The notes below the pieces were generated by a model that worked only from the letters and a program-made list of their open reading frames with translations, ran no database searches and was not told the origin of the DNA. A program made the translations under genes and the position numbers. Below are positions 35,021-43,305 of a stretch of 64,000 nucleotides of DNA, one piece after another. Origin of the DNA: Billgrantia gudaonensis (lineage in GTDB: Bacteria > Pseudomonadota > Gammaproteobacteria > Pseudomonadales > Halomonadaceae); assembly GCF_900100195.1 (NCBI RefSeq), contig NZ_FNES01000003.1, positions 333,269 through 397,268 of the forward strand, written 5' to 3'. Numbering within the stretch: position 1 is the first letter of the stretch; each line of letters opens with the position of its first letter.

Positions 35021-36430
35021 CTACCGCCAGGGCATCCCGCCGGGGCCGCCCATGCCTCCTGGCCCGCCAGGGCCTCCCGGTCCGCCGCCGCCCATCATGC
35101 CGGACATGCCGCGCATCATCTTCTGCATGCCGCCCTTCTTGCCGGCCTTCTTCATCATCTTCTGCATCTGCTTGTGCTGCTTGAGCAGGCGATTGAGGTC
35201 GGGTACCTGCAGCCCGGCACCGGAGGCGATGCGCCGCTTGCGCGAACCGTTGATGATTTCCGGACGGCGACGCTCCTGAGGAGTCATCGAGTTGATCAGC
35301 GCCTCGAGCTTGCCGAGCTCCTTCTCTGGGCCCGGACCCTGTGCCATCTCGGCCATCTGACCCATGCCCGGCAGCTTGCCCATCAGCCCCCCCATGCCGC
35401 CCATCTTCTTGAGCTGCTGGAGCTGGTCGCGGAAGTCCTCGAGATCGAAGCCCTGCCCCTTCTTGACCTTCTTGGCGAGCCTCTCGGCCTTGCCCTTGTC
35501 GACGGTGCGCTCGGCCTCTTCGATGAGCGACAGCACATCGCCCATGCCGAGAATGCGCGACGCCACGCGATCGGGGTGGAAGGGTTCCAGAGCATCGACC
35601 TTTTCGCCCACGCCCATGAACTTGATCGGCTTGCCGGTGATGTGGCGCACCGAAAGCGCTGCGCCGCCGCGAGCGTCGCCATCCGCCTTGGTGAGAATCA
35701 CCCCGGTCAGCGGCAACGCTTCGCTGAAGGCCTTGGCCGTATTGGCGGCATCCTGGCCGGTCATGGCGTCGACCACGAACAGCGTCTCCTGGGGCGCGAC
35801 GGCTTCGTGCAACGCCTGGATCTCCGCCATCATGGCTTCGTCGATGGCCAGGCGGCCCGCGGTGTCGACGAGCACCACGTCGTGAAACTGGATCTTGGCG
35901 TGCTGGATCGCTGCCTTGGCGATGTCCACCGGCTGCTGATCGCTGCGCGACGGGAAGAAGTCGACTTGGACCTCCCTGGCCAGCGTCTCGAGCTGGTCGA
36001 TGGCCGCCGGGCGGTACACGTCGGCGGAAACCACCAGGACCTTTTTCTTCTCGCGCTCGCGTAGGTAACGAGCCAGCTTGGCCACGGAAGTGGTCTTGCC
36101 CGCGCCCTGTAGACCGGCCATCAGCACGACGGCAGGCGAGCCCTTGAGCGCGAAGCCGTCATTGGCCTCGCCCATGACCGCTTCCAGCTCCTGCTGGACG
36201 ATCTTGACGAACTGCTGGCCCGGCGAGAGGCTCTTGGAAACTTCCTGCCCCACGGCACGTTCGCGCACGCGCTCGATGAAGGTCTTGACCACCGGCAGGG
36301 CGACGTCGGCCTCGAGCAGCGCACGCCGCACCTCGCGCAGGGTTTCCTTGACATTGTCCTCGGTCAGGCGCGCCTGACCCTTGATGGACTTGAGCGTCTG
36401 CGACAGCCGCTCACTGAGGTTCTGGAACAT
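35021..36430 (-). CDS. ffh: Signal recognition particle protein Ffh
   Basis: 469 residues. N domain (MFQNLSERLSQTLKSIKG), G domain (GLQGAGKTTSVAKLA, VDTAGRLAID, TKADGDARGG), and methionine-rich M domain (MGGMGGLMGKLPGM; QKMMRGMSGMMGG) that binds 4.5S RNA and signal peptides. The C-terminal tail is a low-complexity run of Gly-Gly-Pro and Gly-Met ending GGMPWR. It pairs with FtsY (10.7-11.9 kb). Confidence 0.98.
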   Translation of the reverse strand: MFQNLSERLSQTLKSIKGQARLTEDNVKETLREVRRALLEADVALPVVKTFIERVRERAVGQEVSKSLSPGQQFVKIVQQELEAVMGEANDGFALKGSPAVVLMAGLQGAGKTTSVAKLARYLREREKKKVLVVSADVYRPAAIDQLETLAREVQVDFFPSRSDQQPVDIAKAAIQHAKIQFHDVVLVDTAGRLAIDEAMMAEIQALHEAVAPQETLFVVDAMTGQDAANTAKAFSEALPLTGVILTKADGDARGGAALSVRHITGKPIKFMGVGEKVDALEPFHPDRVASRILGMGDVLSLIEEAERTVDKGKAERLAKKVKKGQGFDLEDFRDQLQQLKKMGGMGGLMGKLPGMGQMAEMAQGPGPEKELGKLEALINSMTPQERRRPEIINGSRKRRIASGAGLQVPDLNRLLKQHKQMQKMMKKAGKKGGMQKMMRGMSGMMGGGGPGGPGGPGGMGGPGGMPWR

Positions 36431-36582
36431 GGGGCTCTCCGGCGACGAAACGGGTAGACGTCGATCCTGACCGGTGACTGACGGGACGGCTGCGACGATC
36501 CACCGCAGAAACCGTGTCTACCCGTGCGCAAAGCGGTGACGGGCCGGCTGGCAGCAGCCATCCGACTGTCCTTTGAGCGAAG

Positions 36583-36611
36583 ATTATACGCACAGTGACC
36601 GCCAGTCTCCA
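36583..36611 (-). promoter_or_regulatory. Sigma70 promoter of ffh
   Basis: Minus-strand TGGAGA (36611-36606), 17-base spacer, perfect TATAAT (36588-36583). The leader to the ffh ATG is about 145 bases. In the opposite direction a TATAGT at 36655-36660 may serve the divergent ccsA-like gene, but its -35 is poor. Confidence 0.75.
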
Positions 36612-36720
36612 TGCATGACGAACGTCATCGCTGTGCGACCGAGCGCGTATTGGGTATAGTGACGTCGCAATTCACTTTCGAGATGCATTGACGCCGGCAA
36701 CGGCGCACGGACGGCAACTG

Positions 36721-37518
36721 ATGCAGGCGCTTCCACTGGCCATCATGGCTTTCGTTCTCTACTTGGGTGCCGCCTCCTGGCAGGGGCTCACGCTAATGCG
36801 GCGGGTACCGCCCCGGGCCGCCCTCGTGCGCATGCTGGGGCTCATGGGGCTGCTGTTCCACGTGCCGGTGGCGGCCAAGCTGCTCGGCCAGACCCCCGGC
36901 CTGCTGCCCGGCCTGTCGGCCAGTGCCGTGATCGTCACGGCGGTCATGGTCTTCCTGCTGCTCACGGTAAGCCTGGCCAAGCCAGTGCTCAACATTGCGG
37001 TGGGGCTGTTCCCCCTCTCCGGGGTGGCTCTGCTGATCGCGGTAGGGCTGCCAAGCCCCGCGGGCAGCGGCGGCATGACGCCGGGTATCGCCCTGCATGC
37101 CATCAGTTCGGCGCTGGCCTTCGGCGTGCTGGTGATTGCCGCCATGCAGGCGGTGCTGCTGGGCGTGCAGAACCAGGCGCTGCGCCACCATCACACCCGC
37201 GGCGTGGTGCAGGCCCTGCCCCCGCTGACCACCATGGAGCGCTTGCTCTTCGAGCTGATCTGGGCCGGCATGATTCTGCTCACGCTGTCGATCGTCAGCG
37301 GCTTCGTGTTTCTCGACAGCATGTTCGCCCAGCACCTGGCCCACAAGACCATCCTGTCGTTGGCGGCCTGGGTGATCTTTGCCATCCTGTTGATCAGTCA
37401 CCACATCCTGGGCTGGCGCGGCATGCGCGCGGTGCGCTGGACGCTGGGCGGCTGCGCCGTGCTGCTGATCGCCTACTTCGGCACCAAGTTCGTGCTGGAA
37501 GTCCTGCTGCGCGGCTAG
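36721..37518 (+). CDS. CcsA/YpjD-type inner membrane protein (cytochrome c assembly family)
   Basis: 265 residues, eight or so TM segments, start at ATG 36721 (an in-frame TTG 11 codons earlier has no ribosome site). It has the small variant of the CcsA/ResC/CcmC domain: conserved His-containing segments IALHAISSALAFGVLVIAAMQAVLLG, the TTMERLLFELIWAGMILLTLSIVSGF region and KTILSLAAWVIFAILLISHHILGWRG. The family handles haem in cytochrome c biogenesis, but this short form next to ffh and the CorB-like gene (E. coli ypjD-yfjD) has no proven role. Confidence 0.88.
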   Translation: MQALPLAIMAFVLYLGAASWQGLTLMRRVPPRAALVRMLGLMGLLFHVPVAAKLLGQTPGLLPGLSASAVIVTAVMVFLLLTVSLAKPVLNIAVGLFPLSGVALLIAVGLPSPAGSGGMTPGIALHAISSALAFGVLVIAAMQAVLLGVQNQALRHHHTRGVVQALPPLTTMERLLFELIWAGMILLTLSIVSGFVFLDSMFAQHLAHKTILSLAAWVIFAILLISHHILGWRGMRAVRWTLGGCAVLLIAYFGTKFVLEVLLRG

Positions 37519-37569
37519 GCTGCCTCCGAACGGGGCGGACTCGCGACACGGCCTGCCGCGGAAGTCGCC

Positions 37570-37598
37570 TTGACACTCCCCGAGCGAACCCCTACAAC
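37570..37598 (+). promoter_or_regulatory. Sigma70 promoter of the CorB-like gene
   Basis: Perfect TTGACA (37570-37575), 17-base spacer, TACAAC (37593-37598), 34 bases before the TTG start. Confidence 0.7.
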
Positions 37599-37631
37599 AC
37601 GGGGCTAACACGCCTGTGAGGATCCTTCGAC

Positions 37632-38915
37632 TTGAGCGACGACTTCCCCTTGGGATTGCTATTCGGCCTGCTTGTCCTTCTCATCTGTCTGTCCGCCTTC
37701 TTCTCCAGCTCCGAGACCGGCATGATGTCCATCAACCGCTATCGCCTGAGCCATCAGGCGAGCAGCGGTGACCGCGCCGCCCGTCGCGTACTGCGCCTGC
37801 TGGCCCGGCCCGACCGCCTGATCGGCGTGATCCTGATCGGCAACAACCTGGTCAACAACCTGGCGGCGGCCATCGCCACGGTGCTCGCCATCCACTTCTT
37901 CGGCGAGGTATCGGGGCCGGCCATCGCTCCGCTGATTCTCACCATCGTGATCCTGATCTTCGCTGAAGTGAGTCCCAAGACCTATGCGGCGATCAAACCC
38001 GAGCGCATCGCCTACCCTGCCTCACTAGTGCTCGAGCCGCTGCTGAAGCTGCTCTATCCGCTGGTGTGGCTGGTCAGCACGCTGTCCAACGGACTGTTGC
38101 GCCTGGTAGGCGTGAAACAGATCGACGGAAGCGCCGACCACCTGACCCGCGACGAGCTCCGTACCGTGGTGCACGAGGCCGGCACGCTGATTCCCCATCG
38201 CCACCAAGCCATGCTGCTGTCGATCCTCGATCTGGAAAACGTCACCGTGAACGACATCATGGTGCCACGGCACGAAGTGGTGGGCATCGACCTGGACGAT
38301 GACCTCGAAGACATCCTCGCCCAGTTGCGTACCAGCCAGCACACCCGGGTACCGATCTTCAAGGGCGACATCAACAACATCATCGGCATGCTGCATTTGC
38401 GCAATGCGGCGCGCTTCCTGTCGCGGCCGGAAGTGACCAAGGCGGCGATCGTTCAGGAAGCGCGCGAGCCCTACTTCATTCCCGAGTCGACTCCGCTGCA
38501 TACGCAGTTGCTCAACTTCCAGAAACAGAAGCGACGCATCGGCATCGTGGTGGACGAATACGGCGACGTGGAAGGGCTGGTGACCCTGGAGGACATCCTC
38601 GAGGAGATCGTCGGCGAGTTCACGACCGACATGGCCAGCCAGGACCAAGAGATCTATCGGCAGGACGACGGCAGTCACGTCATCGAGGGTACCGCCAATA
38701 TCCGCGACATCAATCGCCTGCTTGGCTGGCAACTTCCCACCGACGGTCCCAAGACCCTCAACGGGCTGATCCTCGAGCACCTGGAGTCGTTCCCCGACGG
38801 CGCTGCCTGCCTGCAGATCGGCAGCGTGCGCATGGAGATCCTCGAGGTCCGTGACAACCTCATCACCGCGGCACGCTGCTGGCAGGCACCTCAGCGTCGA
38901 GCACGCCCCGACTGA
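37632..38915 (+). CDS. CNNM/CorB (HlyC/CorC) family transporter
   Basis: 427 residues from a TTG start at 37632 (GAGGA about ten bases before). N-terminal DUF21 membrane domain (LLFGLLVLLICLSAFFSSSETGMMSINRYRL; LIGVILIGNNLVNNLAAAIATVLA), two cytoplasmic CBS domains (MVPRHEVVGIDLDDDLEDILAQL; RRIGIVVDEYGDVEGLVTLEDILEEIVGE) and a C-terminal CorC/HlyC domain. Relatives transport or regulate Mg2+/Co2+ (CorB, YfjD, CNNM). Direct position after the CcsA-like gene repeats E. coli ypjD-yfjD. Confidence 0.92.
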   Translation: MSDDFPLGLLFGLLVLLICLSAFFSSSETGMMSINRYRLSHQASSGDRAARRVLRLLARPDRLIGVILIGNNLVNNLAAAIATVLAIHFFGEVSGPAIAPLILTIVILIFAEVSPKTYAAIKPERIAYPASLVLEPLLKLLYPLVWLVSTLSNGLLRLVGVKQIDGSADHLTRDELRTVVHEAGTLIPHRHQAMLLSILDLENVTVNDIMVPRHEVVGIDLDDDLEDILAQLRTSQHTRVPIFKGDINNIIGMLHLRNAARFLSRPEVTKAAIVQEAREPYFIPESTPLHTQLLNFQKQKRRIGIVVDEYGDVEGLVTLEDILEEIVGEFTTDMASQDQEIYRQDDGSHVIEGTANIRDINRLLGWQLPTDGPKTLNGLILEHLESFPDGAACLQIGSVRMEILEVRDNLITAARCWQAPQRRARPD

Positions 38916-38934
38916 ACGGGACGAGAAGCGCGCC

Positions 38935-39540
38935 TCAAGCGCGCTGGCTGAGCCCGGCGAGAATGGTGACGAGAAGCTGGTCGATGAGCTCGCCCACTTC
39001 GAGCTGCTGGCCCTGCCAATACCCCAGGCGTTCATTGAGGCCCAACTGGACCAGGCCGTGCACGCTTCCCCACAAGGTACGACTCAAACGCCGCGCCTCG
39101 AGGTCGTCCAGCGCCGGCTGGTACTCCTTGAGCGTAGCCTCGACACGCACGAACAGGGCCTCGATCATATCGGACTGGCGTCGATCCAGTTCGCCCTCCT
39201 GGGCCAGCGGGTAGTCGAACAGCAGTTGCCAGCGATAAGGCTCGCGCTGGGCGAATTGCCAGTAGGCCAGGGCCAACCCCTTGAGGCGCGCCTCGGGACC
39301 GGCATTTTCCAGCGGCGCTATCACGCCCCGCAGCAGATCCAGCGTCTCCAGGTTCACATGCTGGAGCAGATTGCCGAAACTGCCATAAAGCTTGAGCAGG
39401 GTGCTCGGAGCGCAGCCCACCTCGCGAGCCAACGCGCGCAGCGACAGCGAGTGGACGGGGTTGTCCTGCAGCCATGCATCGCAGGCGGACATGACCTGGG
39501 CATGGAGCGCTTCGGGCGCATGCTGTCGGGGACGGGCCAT
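38935..39540 (-). CDS. TetR-family transcriptional regulator
   Basis: 201 residues from ATG 39540 (MARPRQHAPEALHAQVMSACDAW). Helix-turn-helix: LSLRALAREVGCAPSTLLKLYGSFGNLLQHVN. The C-terminal part resembles the TetR_C_33-type ligand domain (RTLWGSVHGLVQLGLNERLG). It lies convergent to the CorB-like gene and divergent from the SRAP gene (160 bases apart). Ligand and target are unknown; autorepression and control of the divergent SRAP-protease pair are plausible. Confidence 0.88.
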   Translation of the reverse strand: MARPRQHAPEALHAQVMSACDAWLQDNPVHSLSLRALAREVGCAPSTLLKLYGSFGNLLQHVNLETLDLLRGVIAPLENAGPEARLKGLALAYWQFAQREPYRWQLLFDYPLAQEGELDRRQSDMIEALFVRVEATLKEYQPALDDLEARRLSRTLWGSVHGLVQLGLNERLGYWQGQQLEVGELIDQLLVTILAGLSQRA

Positions 39541-39700
39541 GAGATTCCTCGCCGTAAGGGGAGTGAACGGGTGCCTCGCGGTCACCCAGAAGCGTAGAAT
39601 AGCGCAGATCGAACACTGTTTTCGAGCGCTGCAAGCCCCGGATGCCTTCGCGTACCCTGCTACGTCAACCATCCTGGACGCGCCATCACCTGGAGGCACC

Positions 39701-40387
39701 ATGCCCGGTCGCCTGTACGTTCCTGCATTCGATCCCTCCAGCCTGCTGCCCGACCTGCGCTGCCGGGATGCGCTACGCTGTTCGCCCAACATGGCGCCAC
39801 GCCGCTCCCTGTCGATCCTGCGCAGCGAACGGGGAGAAACCTGCCTGCGGGATGCCTTCTGGGGGCTCACGCCGCCATGGCTGGAGGTGCTCGACAGGGC
39901 CCCACACTGTGCTCGGGCAGAATCGCTGACCTCGCGGCACATGTTTCGCGAGGCATTCAGTGCACGGCGCTGCCTGGTGCCGGCGGGCGGCGTCTACCTG
40001 TGGAAGCCGCAGCTCCGTTTCAAGCAACCCTTCCTGGTGGTGCGAGCCGATCGCGGCCCGCTGCTGCTGGCGGGTCTATGGTGCCGCTACCACACCAGCC
40101 TGACCGAGCATGCCGACTCCATGGCGCTGATCACGGTGCCTGCCAACGCTCTGCTCGCCCCGCTCGGCGACCGGCTCCCAGCCGTCGTTCCACCTGAAGC
40201 AGCCTCCCGCTGGCTGGACCCGGACACCCCGGAAGCGCAGGCCCGGGCCCTTCTCACCCCCCCCGACGAGGAACTGTTGGGCGCTTTTCCGGTATCAAGA
40301 CGAGTGAACGATCCCGCGAACCAGGACCCCGCCTGCGCACACCCCACAGGGCCCATGCTGCGCTGGCCTCGCGATCAGGAGAGATGA
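39701..40387 (+). CDS. SRAP/HMCES-fold protein lacking the active-site residues
   Basis: 228 residues from ATG 39701 (TGGAGG seven bases before). The fold is recognisable: FWGLTPPW (family WGLxPxW), ARAESLTSRHMFREAFSARRCLVPAGGVYLW (family NARAETxxxxxxFRxxxxxRRCLxPxxGFYEW), LLLAGLW, and TVPANALLAPLGDRLPAVV. All four known active-site positions of E. coli YedK are changed: Cys2 to Pro2, Asn to Cys70, Glu to Leu100, His to Gly/Asp at 156-157. It therefore cannot form the usual thiazolidine crosslink with abasic sites. It overlaps the next gene (ATGA). It may be a non-catalytic DNA-end binder or a diverging gene. Confidence 0.85.
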   Translation: MPGRLYVPAFDPSSLLPDLRCRDALRCSPNMAPRRSLSILRSERGETCLRDAFWGLTPPWLEVLDRAPHCARAESLTSRHMFREAFSARRCLVPAGGVYLWKPQLRFKQPFLVVRADRGPLLLAGLWCRYHTSLTEHADSMALITVPANALLAPLGDRLPAVVPPEAASRWLDPDTPEAQARALLTPPDEELLGAFPVSRRVNDPANQDPACAHPTGPMLRWPRDQER

Positions 40388-43245
40388 TGCACATCGCAAC
40401 CCGTAACGTGTCACGCCGTCAGGGCTTCGGCCTGACACTGAGCCTTGCCGCCCTCGTATTGTGGTCGAGCCTTGCCGACACGGCGGCCGCCGAGCCCGAA
40501 GAGGTCGCCGACGTCATCACGCCGCGGGTCAGCCCCCACGACAGTCGCGACTATCGTGTACTGACCCTGGAAAACGGCCTCACCGCACTACTGGTCAGCG
40601 ATCCCGACGCCGACCGCGCCGCCGCCTCGATGAACGTGGGCGTGGGCAGCGCCCAGGATCCGGACGACCTGTCTGGCCTGGCGCATTTTCTCGAGCACAT
40701 GCTGTTTCTCGGCACCGAGCCCTTCCCGGAAGCGGACGCCTATCAGTCCTACCTGCGGAGCCATGGCGGCAACCACAATGCGTTCACGGCTCCGCAGGAC
40801 ACCAATTACTTCTTCGACATCGATCCCGAGGCGCTTCCTGGCGCCCTCGACCGCTTCAGCGCCTTCTTCGTCTCGCCACTGTTCAACGCCGACCAGTTGG
40901 AGAGCGAACGCAACATCGTGCACTCCGAATACATGGCCCGCATCCGCGACGACGGCCGCCGCGAGAACGACGTCCTGAATCAGGTGCTCAACCCCGACAA
41001 TCCCACCACGGGTTTCGCGGTGGGAAGTCGCGAGACCCTCGCCGACCGCCCGGAAGGCGAGCCGTCACTGCGCGAGCGGGTCATCGACTTCTACGAGCGC
41101 CATTACGACGCCGCTGTCATGCACCTGACGGTCATCGGCCCGCAGCCGCTCGATGAGCTGGAGCCCCTGGTGACGGAACGGTTCGCCACCATCGAGGGGC
41201 GTGACGCGGAACGTCCGGTGATCGAGGCGCCGCTGGTCGAGGAAAGCCAGTTGCCCCGCTACCTGGAGGTGCAATCGGTACGCGACAGCCGTCAGGTGCG
41301 TTTCCTGTTCCCCATCCCCGACCCCACGGACGAATACCGTCTCAAGCCAGCCGATTACCTGGCCAACCTGCTGGGCCACGAAGGAGAGGGCAGCGTGCTC
41401 GCCGTACTGCGTGAAGCGGGCCTGGCCGACGGCCTCTCCGCAGGCGTCACGCGGGGCGACGGCCGCCACGCCCTATTCGAGGTGAACGTGAGCCTGACGC
41501 CGAAGGGCGCCAAGCGCCTCGCGATCATCGAGTCCACGCTGTTCGAGGCCATCGAACGGCTGCGCGAAGAGGGGCTCGATGCCTGGCGTTACGATGAGCA
41601 AGCCAAACTCGCCGAACAGGAGTTCCGCTTCCAGCAGCATGGCTCGCCGTTGCAGGAAGCCATGCGGCTGGCCATGAACCTGGCTCACTTCCCCATCGAA
41701 GACGTGCAGTACGCGCCCTACCGGATGGATGACTTCGACCGCGAGCGCATCGCCGACTACCTGGCCCGGCTCACCCCGGACCGCTTGATCCGGCTCTACA
41801 GCGGCCCCGACGTCGACGGTGAGCAGCGCTCTCCCTGGTTCGACGCCCCGTGGCGCGACGTGACCGACGCGGCAACGTCCGGGGCCTCCCCCCTGGCCGG
41901 TCTCGCACTGCCCGAGCCCAACCCGTTCATCGCCGAGGACCTGACGCTGCTCGACGTCGAGGACGAACGTCCTCGACAGCTGGCCGACGAGCCGTCTTTC
42001 GCGCTGTGGCACAAGGCTGACAGCACCTTCGATACGCCCAAGGTGGAGTGGCGCCTAGGACTGCTCCATCCCAACGCCAGCAGCACTGCGCGTCAGGCAG
42101 CACTCTCACAGCTGCTCGCTGGCTGGCTGTCCGATAGCCTGAACGAACGCTTCTATCCGGCCCGACTGGCCGGACACCATCTCGATCCTTATGCCCATGC
42201 CCGCGGCCTGACCCTGGCCTTCTCGGGCTGGCGCGACCGCCAAGACCGCGTGATCGCCGACACGCTCACGCAACTGCAATCCGGCGAGATACGCTCCACC
42301 AGCTTCGAGCGCGTACGCTATCGTCTGCAGCGCGAATGGCGCAATGCGCCACAGGCTGCACTCTACCGTCAGGGACATCGCATGCTGGGAGACGTGCTGC
42401 TGCGTCCCAGTTGGACGAATCAGGCTCTGCTGGAGGCCAGCCGCGAGATCGAGCTGGAAGACCTTCAGGCATTCCGAGACGACTTCCTATCCGAGCTGCG
42501 CCTGGAAGCCATGGCCGTGGGCAACCTCGATGCCGATCTGGCCCAGCGCCTGGGCAGCCGGGTCGCCGAGACGCTGACCCCCAATCTCGACAGCGAGGCG
42601 ATCCCCGAACTCACGCCGCTGCGCGCCACCAGCGATCTGCCTGATCTGCATCCCCACAGCAGCCGCCAAGAGTCGCTGGTGTTGAGCTACCTTCAGGGCG
42701 AAGATCGCTCCCTGGAGTCTCAGGCGCATCTCGCCATGATCGGGCAACTGATCAACACCCCTTTCTACCACCGCCTGCGTACCCAGCAACAGCTCGGCTA
42801 CGTGGTCAACGCCAGCTACACGCCGCTGCTCGACGCTCCCGGCATCAGCCTGCTCGTGCAATCACCCGACACTCCGAGCGAAACCATTGCCGAACACGTC
42901 CAGGCCTTCATCGACGACTTCGGCGACCAGCTCGCCGCACTGGACGAGGGGCAACTGGCGACCCACCGCCAGGCCGTACACGACGAGCTGCTCAAGCGCG
43001 ACACCAGCCTTTCCGGCCGCGCCGACCGCCTGTGGCGCTCCCTCGCCTACGGCGACACCGACTTCGATCGCCGCGAACGGCTGGCCGAACGCGTGCTCAC
43101 GGTGTCGCCCGAGGCTCTCCGCGAGAGCTGGACGGCACTGCGCAGCGGCCATGCCGTGAACGTGACCTTCGACCCGGGCGATGAACCCAGCGATACCGCA
43201 GCCCTATCCCGACGGCTGGACCCCTTGCCCGAAAGCCGTGAGTGA
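40384..43245 (+). CDS. Periplasmic M16 family zinc metalloprotease (pitrilysin/insulinase type)
   Basis: 953 residues. N-terminal signal sequence (FGLTLSLAALVLWSSLADTAAA). Inverted zinc motif H101FLEH105 with the distal Glu in LESERNIVHSEY. Four-domain pitrilysin arrangement with the RTQQLGYVVNASY segment near the C-terminus of the second half. Size matches E. coli protease III (PtrA, about 960). It degrades peptides in the periplasm. Translational coupling to a SRAP-domain gene is unusual. Confidence 0.93.
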   Translation: MMHIATRNVSRRQGFGLTLSLAALVLWSSLADTAAAEPEEVADVITPRVSPHDSRDYRVLTLENGLTALLVSDPDADRAAASMNVGVGSAQDPDDLSGLAHFLEHMLFLGTEPFPEADAYQSYLRSHGGNHNAFTAPQDTNYFFDIDPEALPGALDRFSAFFVSPLFNADQLESERNIVHSEYMARIRDDGRRENDVLNQVLNPDNPTTGFAVGSRETLADRPEGEPSLRERVIDFYERHYDAAVMHLTVIGPQPLDELEPLVTERFATIEGRDAERPVIEAPLVEESQLPRYLEVQSVRDSRQVRFLFPIPDPTDEYRLKPADYLANLLGHEGEGSVLAVLREAGLADGLSAGVTRGDGRHALFEVNVSLTPKGAKRLAIIESTLFEAIERLREEGLDAWRYDEQAKLAEQEFRFQQHGSPLQEAMRLAMNLAHFPIEDVQYAPYRMDDFDRERIADYLARLTPDRLIRLYSGPDVDGEQRSPWFDAPWRDVTDAATSGASPLAGLALPEPNPFIAEDLTLLDVEDERPRQLADEPSFALWHKADSTFDTPKVEWRLGLLHPNASSTARQAALSQLLAGWLSDSLNERFYPARLAGHHLDPYAHARGLTLAFSGWRDRQDRVIADTLTQLQSGEIRSTSFERVRYRLQREWRNAPQAALYRQGHRMLGDVLLRPSWTNQALLEASREIELEDLQAFRDDFLSELRLEAMAVGNLDADLAQRLGSRVAETLTPNLDSEAIPELTPLRATSDLPDLHPHSSRQESLVLSYLQGEDRSLESQAHLAMIGQLINTPFYHRLRTQQQLGYVVNASYTPLLDAPGISLLVQSPDTPSETIAEHVQAFIDDFGDQLAALDEGQLATHRQAVHDELLKRDTSLSGRADRLWRSLAYGDTDFDRRERLAERVLTVSPEALRESWTALRSGHAVNVTFDPGDEPSDTAALSRRLDPLPESRE

Positions 43246-43256
43246 ACGGCCGAATG

Positions 43257-43290
43257 CGACGACGCCCGGCCTGCTGACCGGGCGTCGTCG
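43257..43290. terminator. Bidirectional terminator between the M16 protease and sbcB
   Basis: Perfect 13-bp stem CGACGACGCCCGG (43257-43269) / CCGGGCGTCGTCG (43278-43290), eight-base loop, between two convergent genes. No T run. Confidence 0.65.
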
Positions 43291-43305
43291 GGGAGAAACC
43301 GATCC

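Noticed and set aside
36688..36720. TTG start 11 codons upstream for the CcsA-like gene
   Set aside because: No ribosome-binding sequence; the ATG at 36721 starts directly before the first TM segment.
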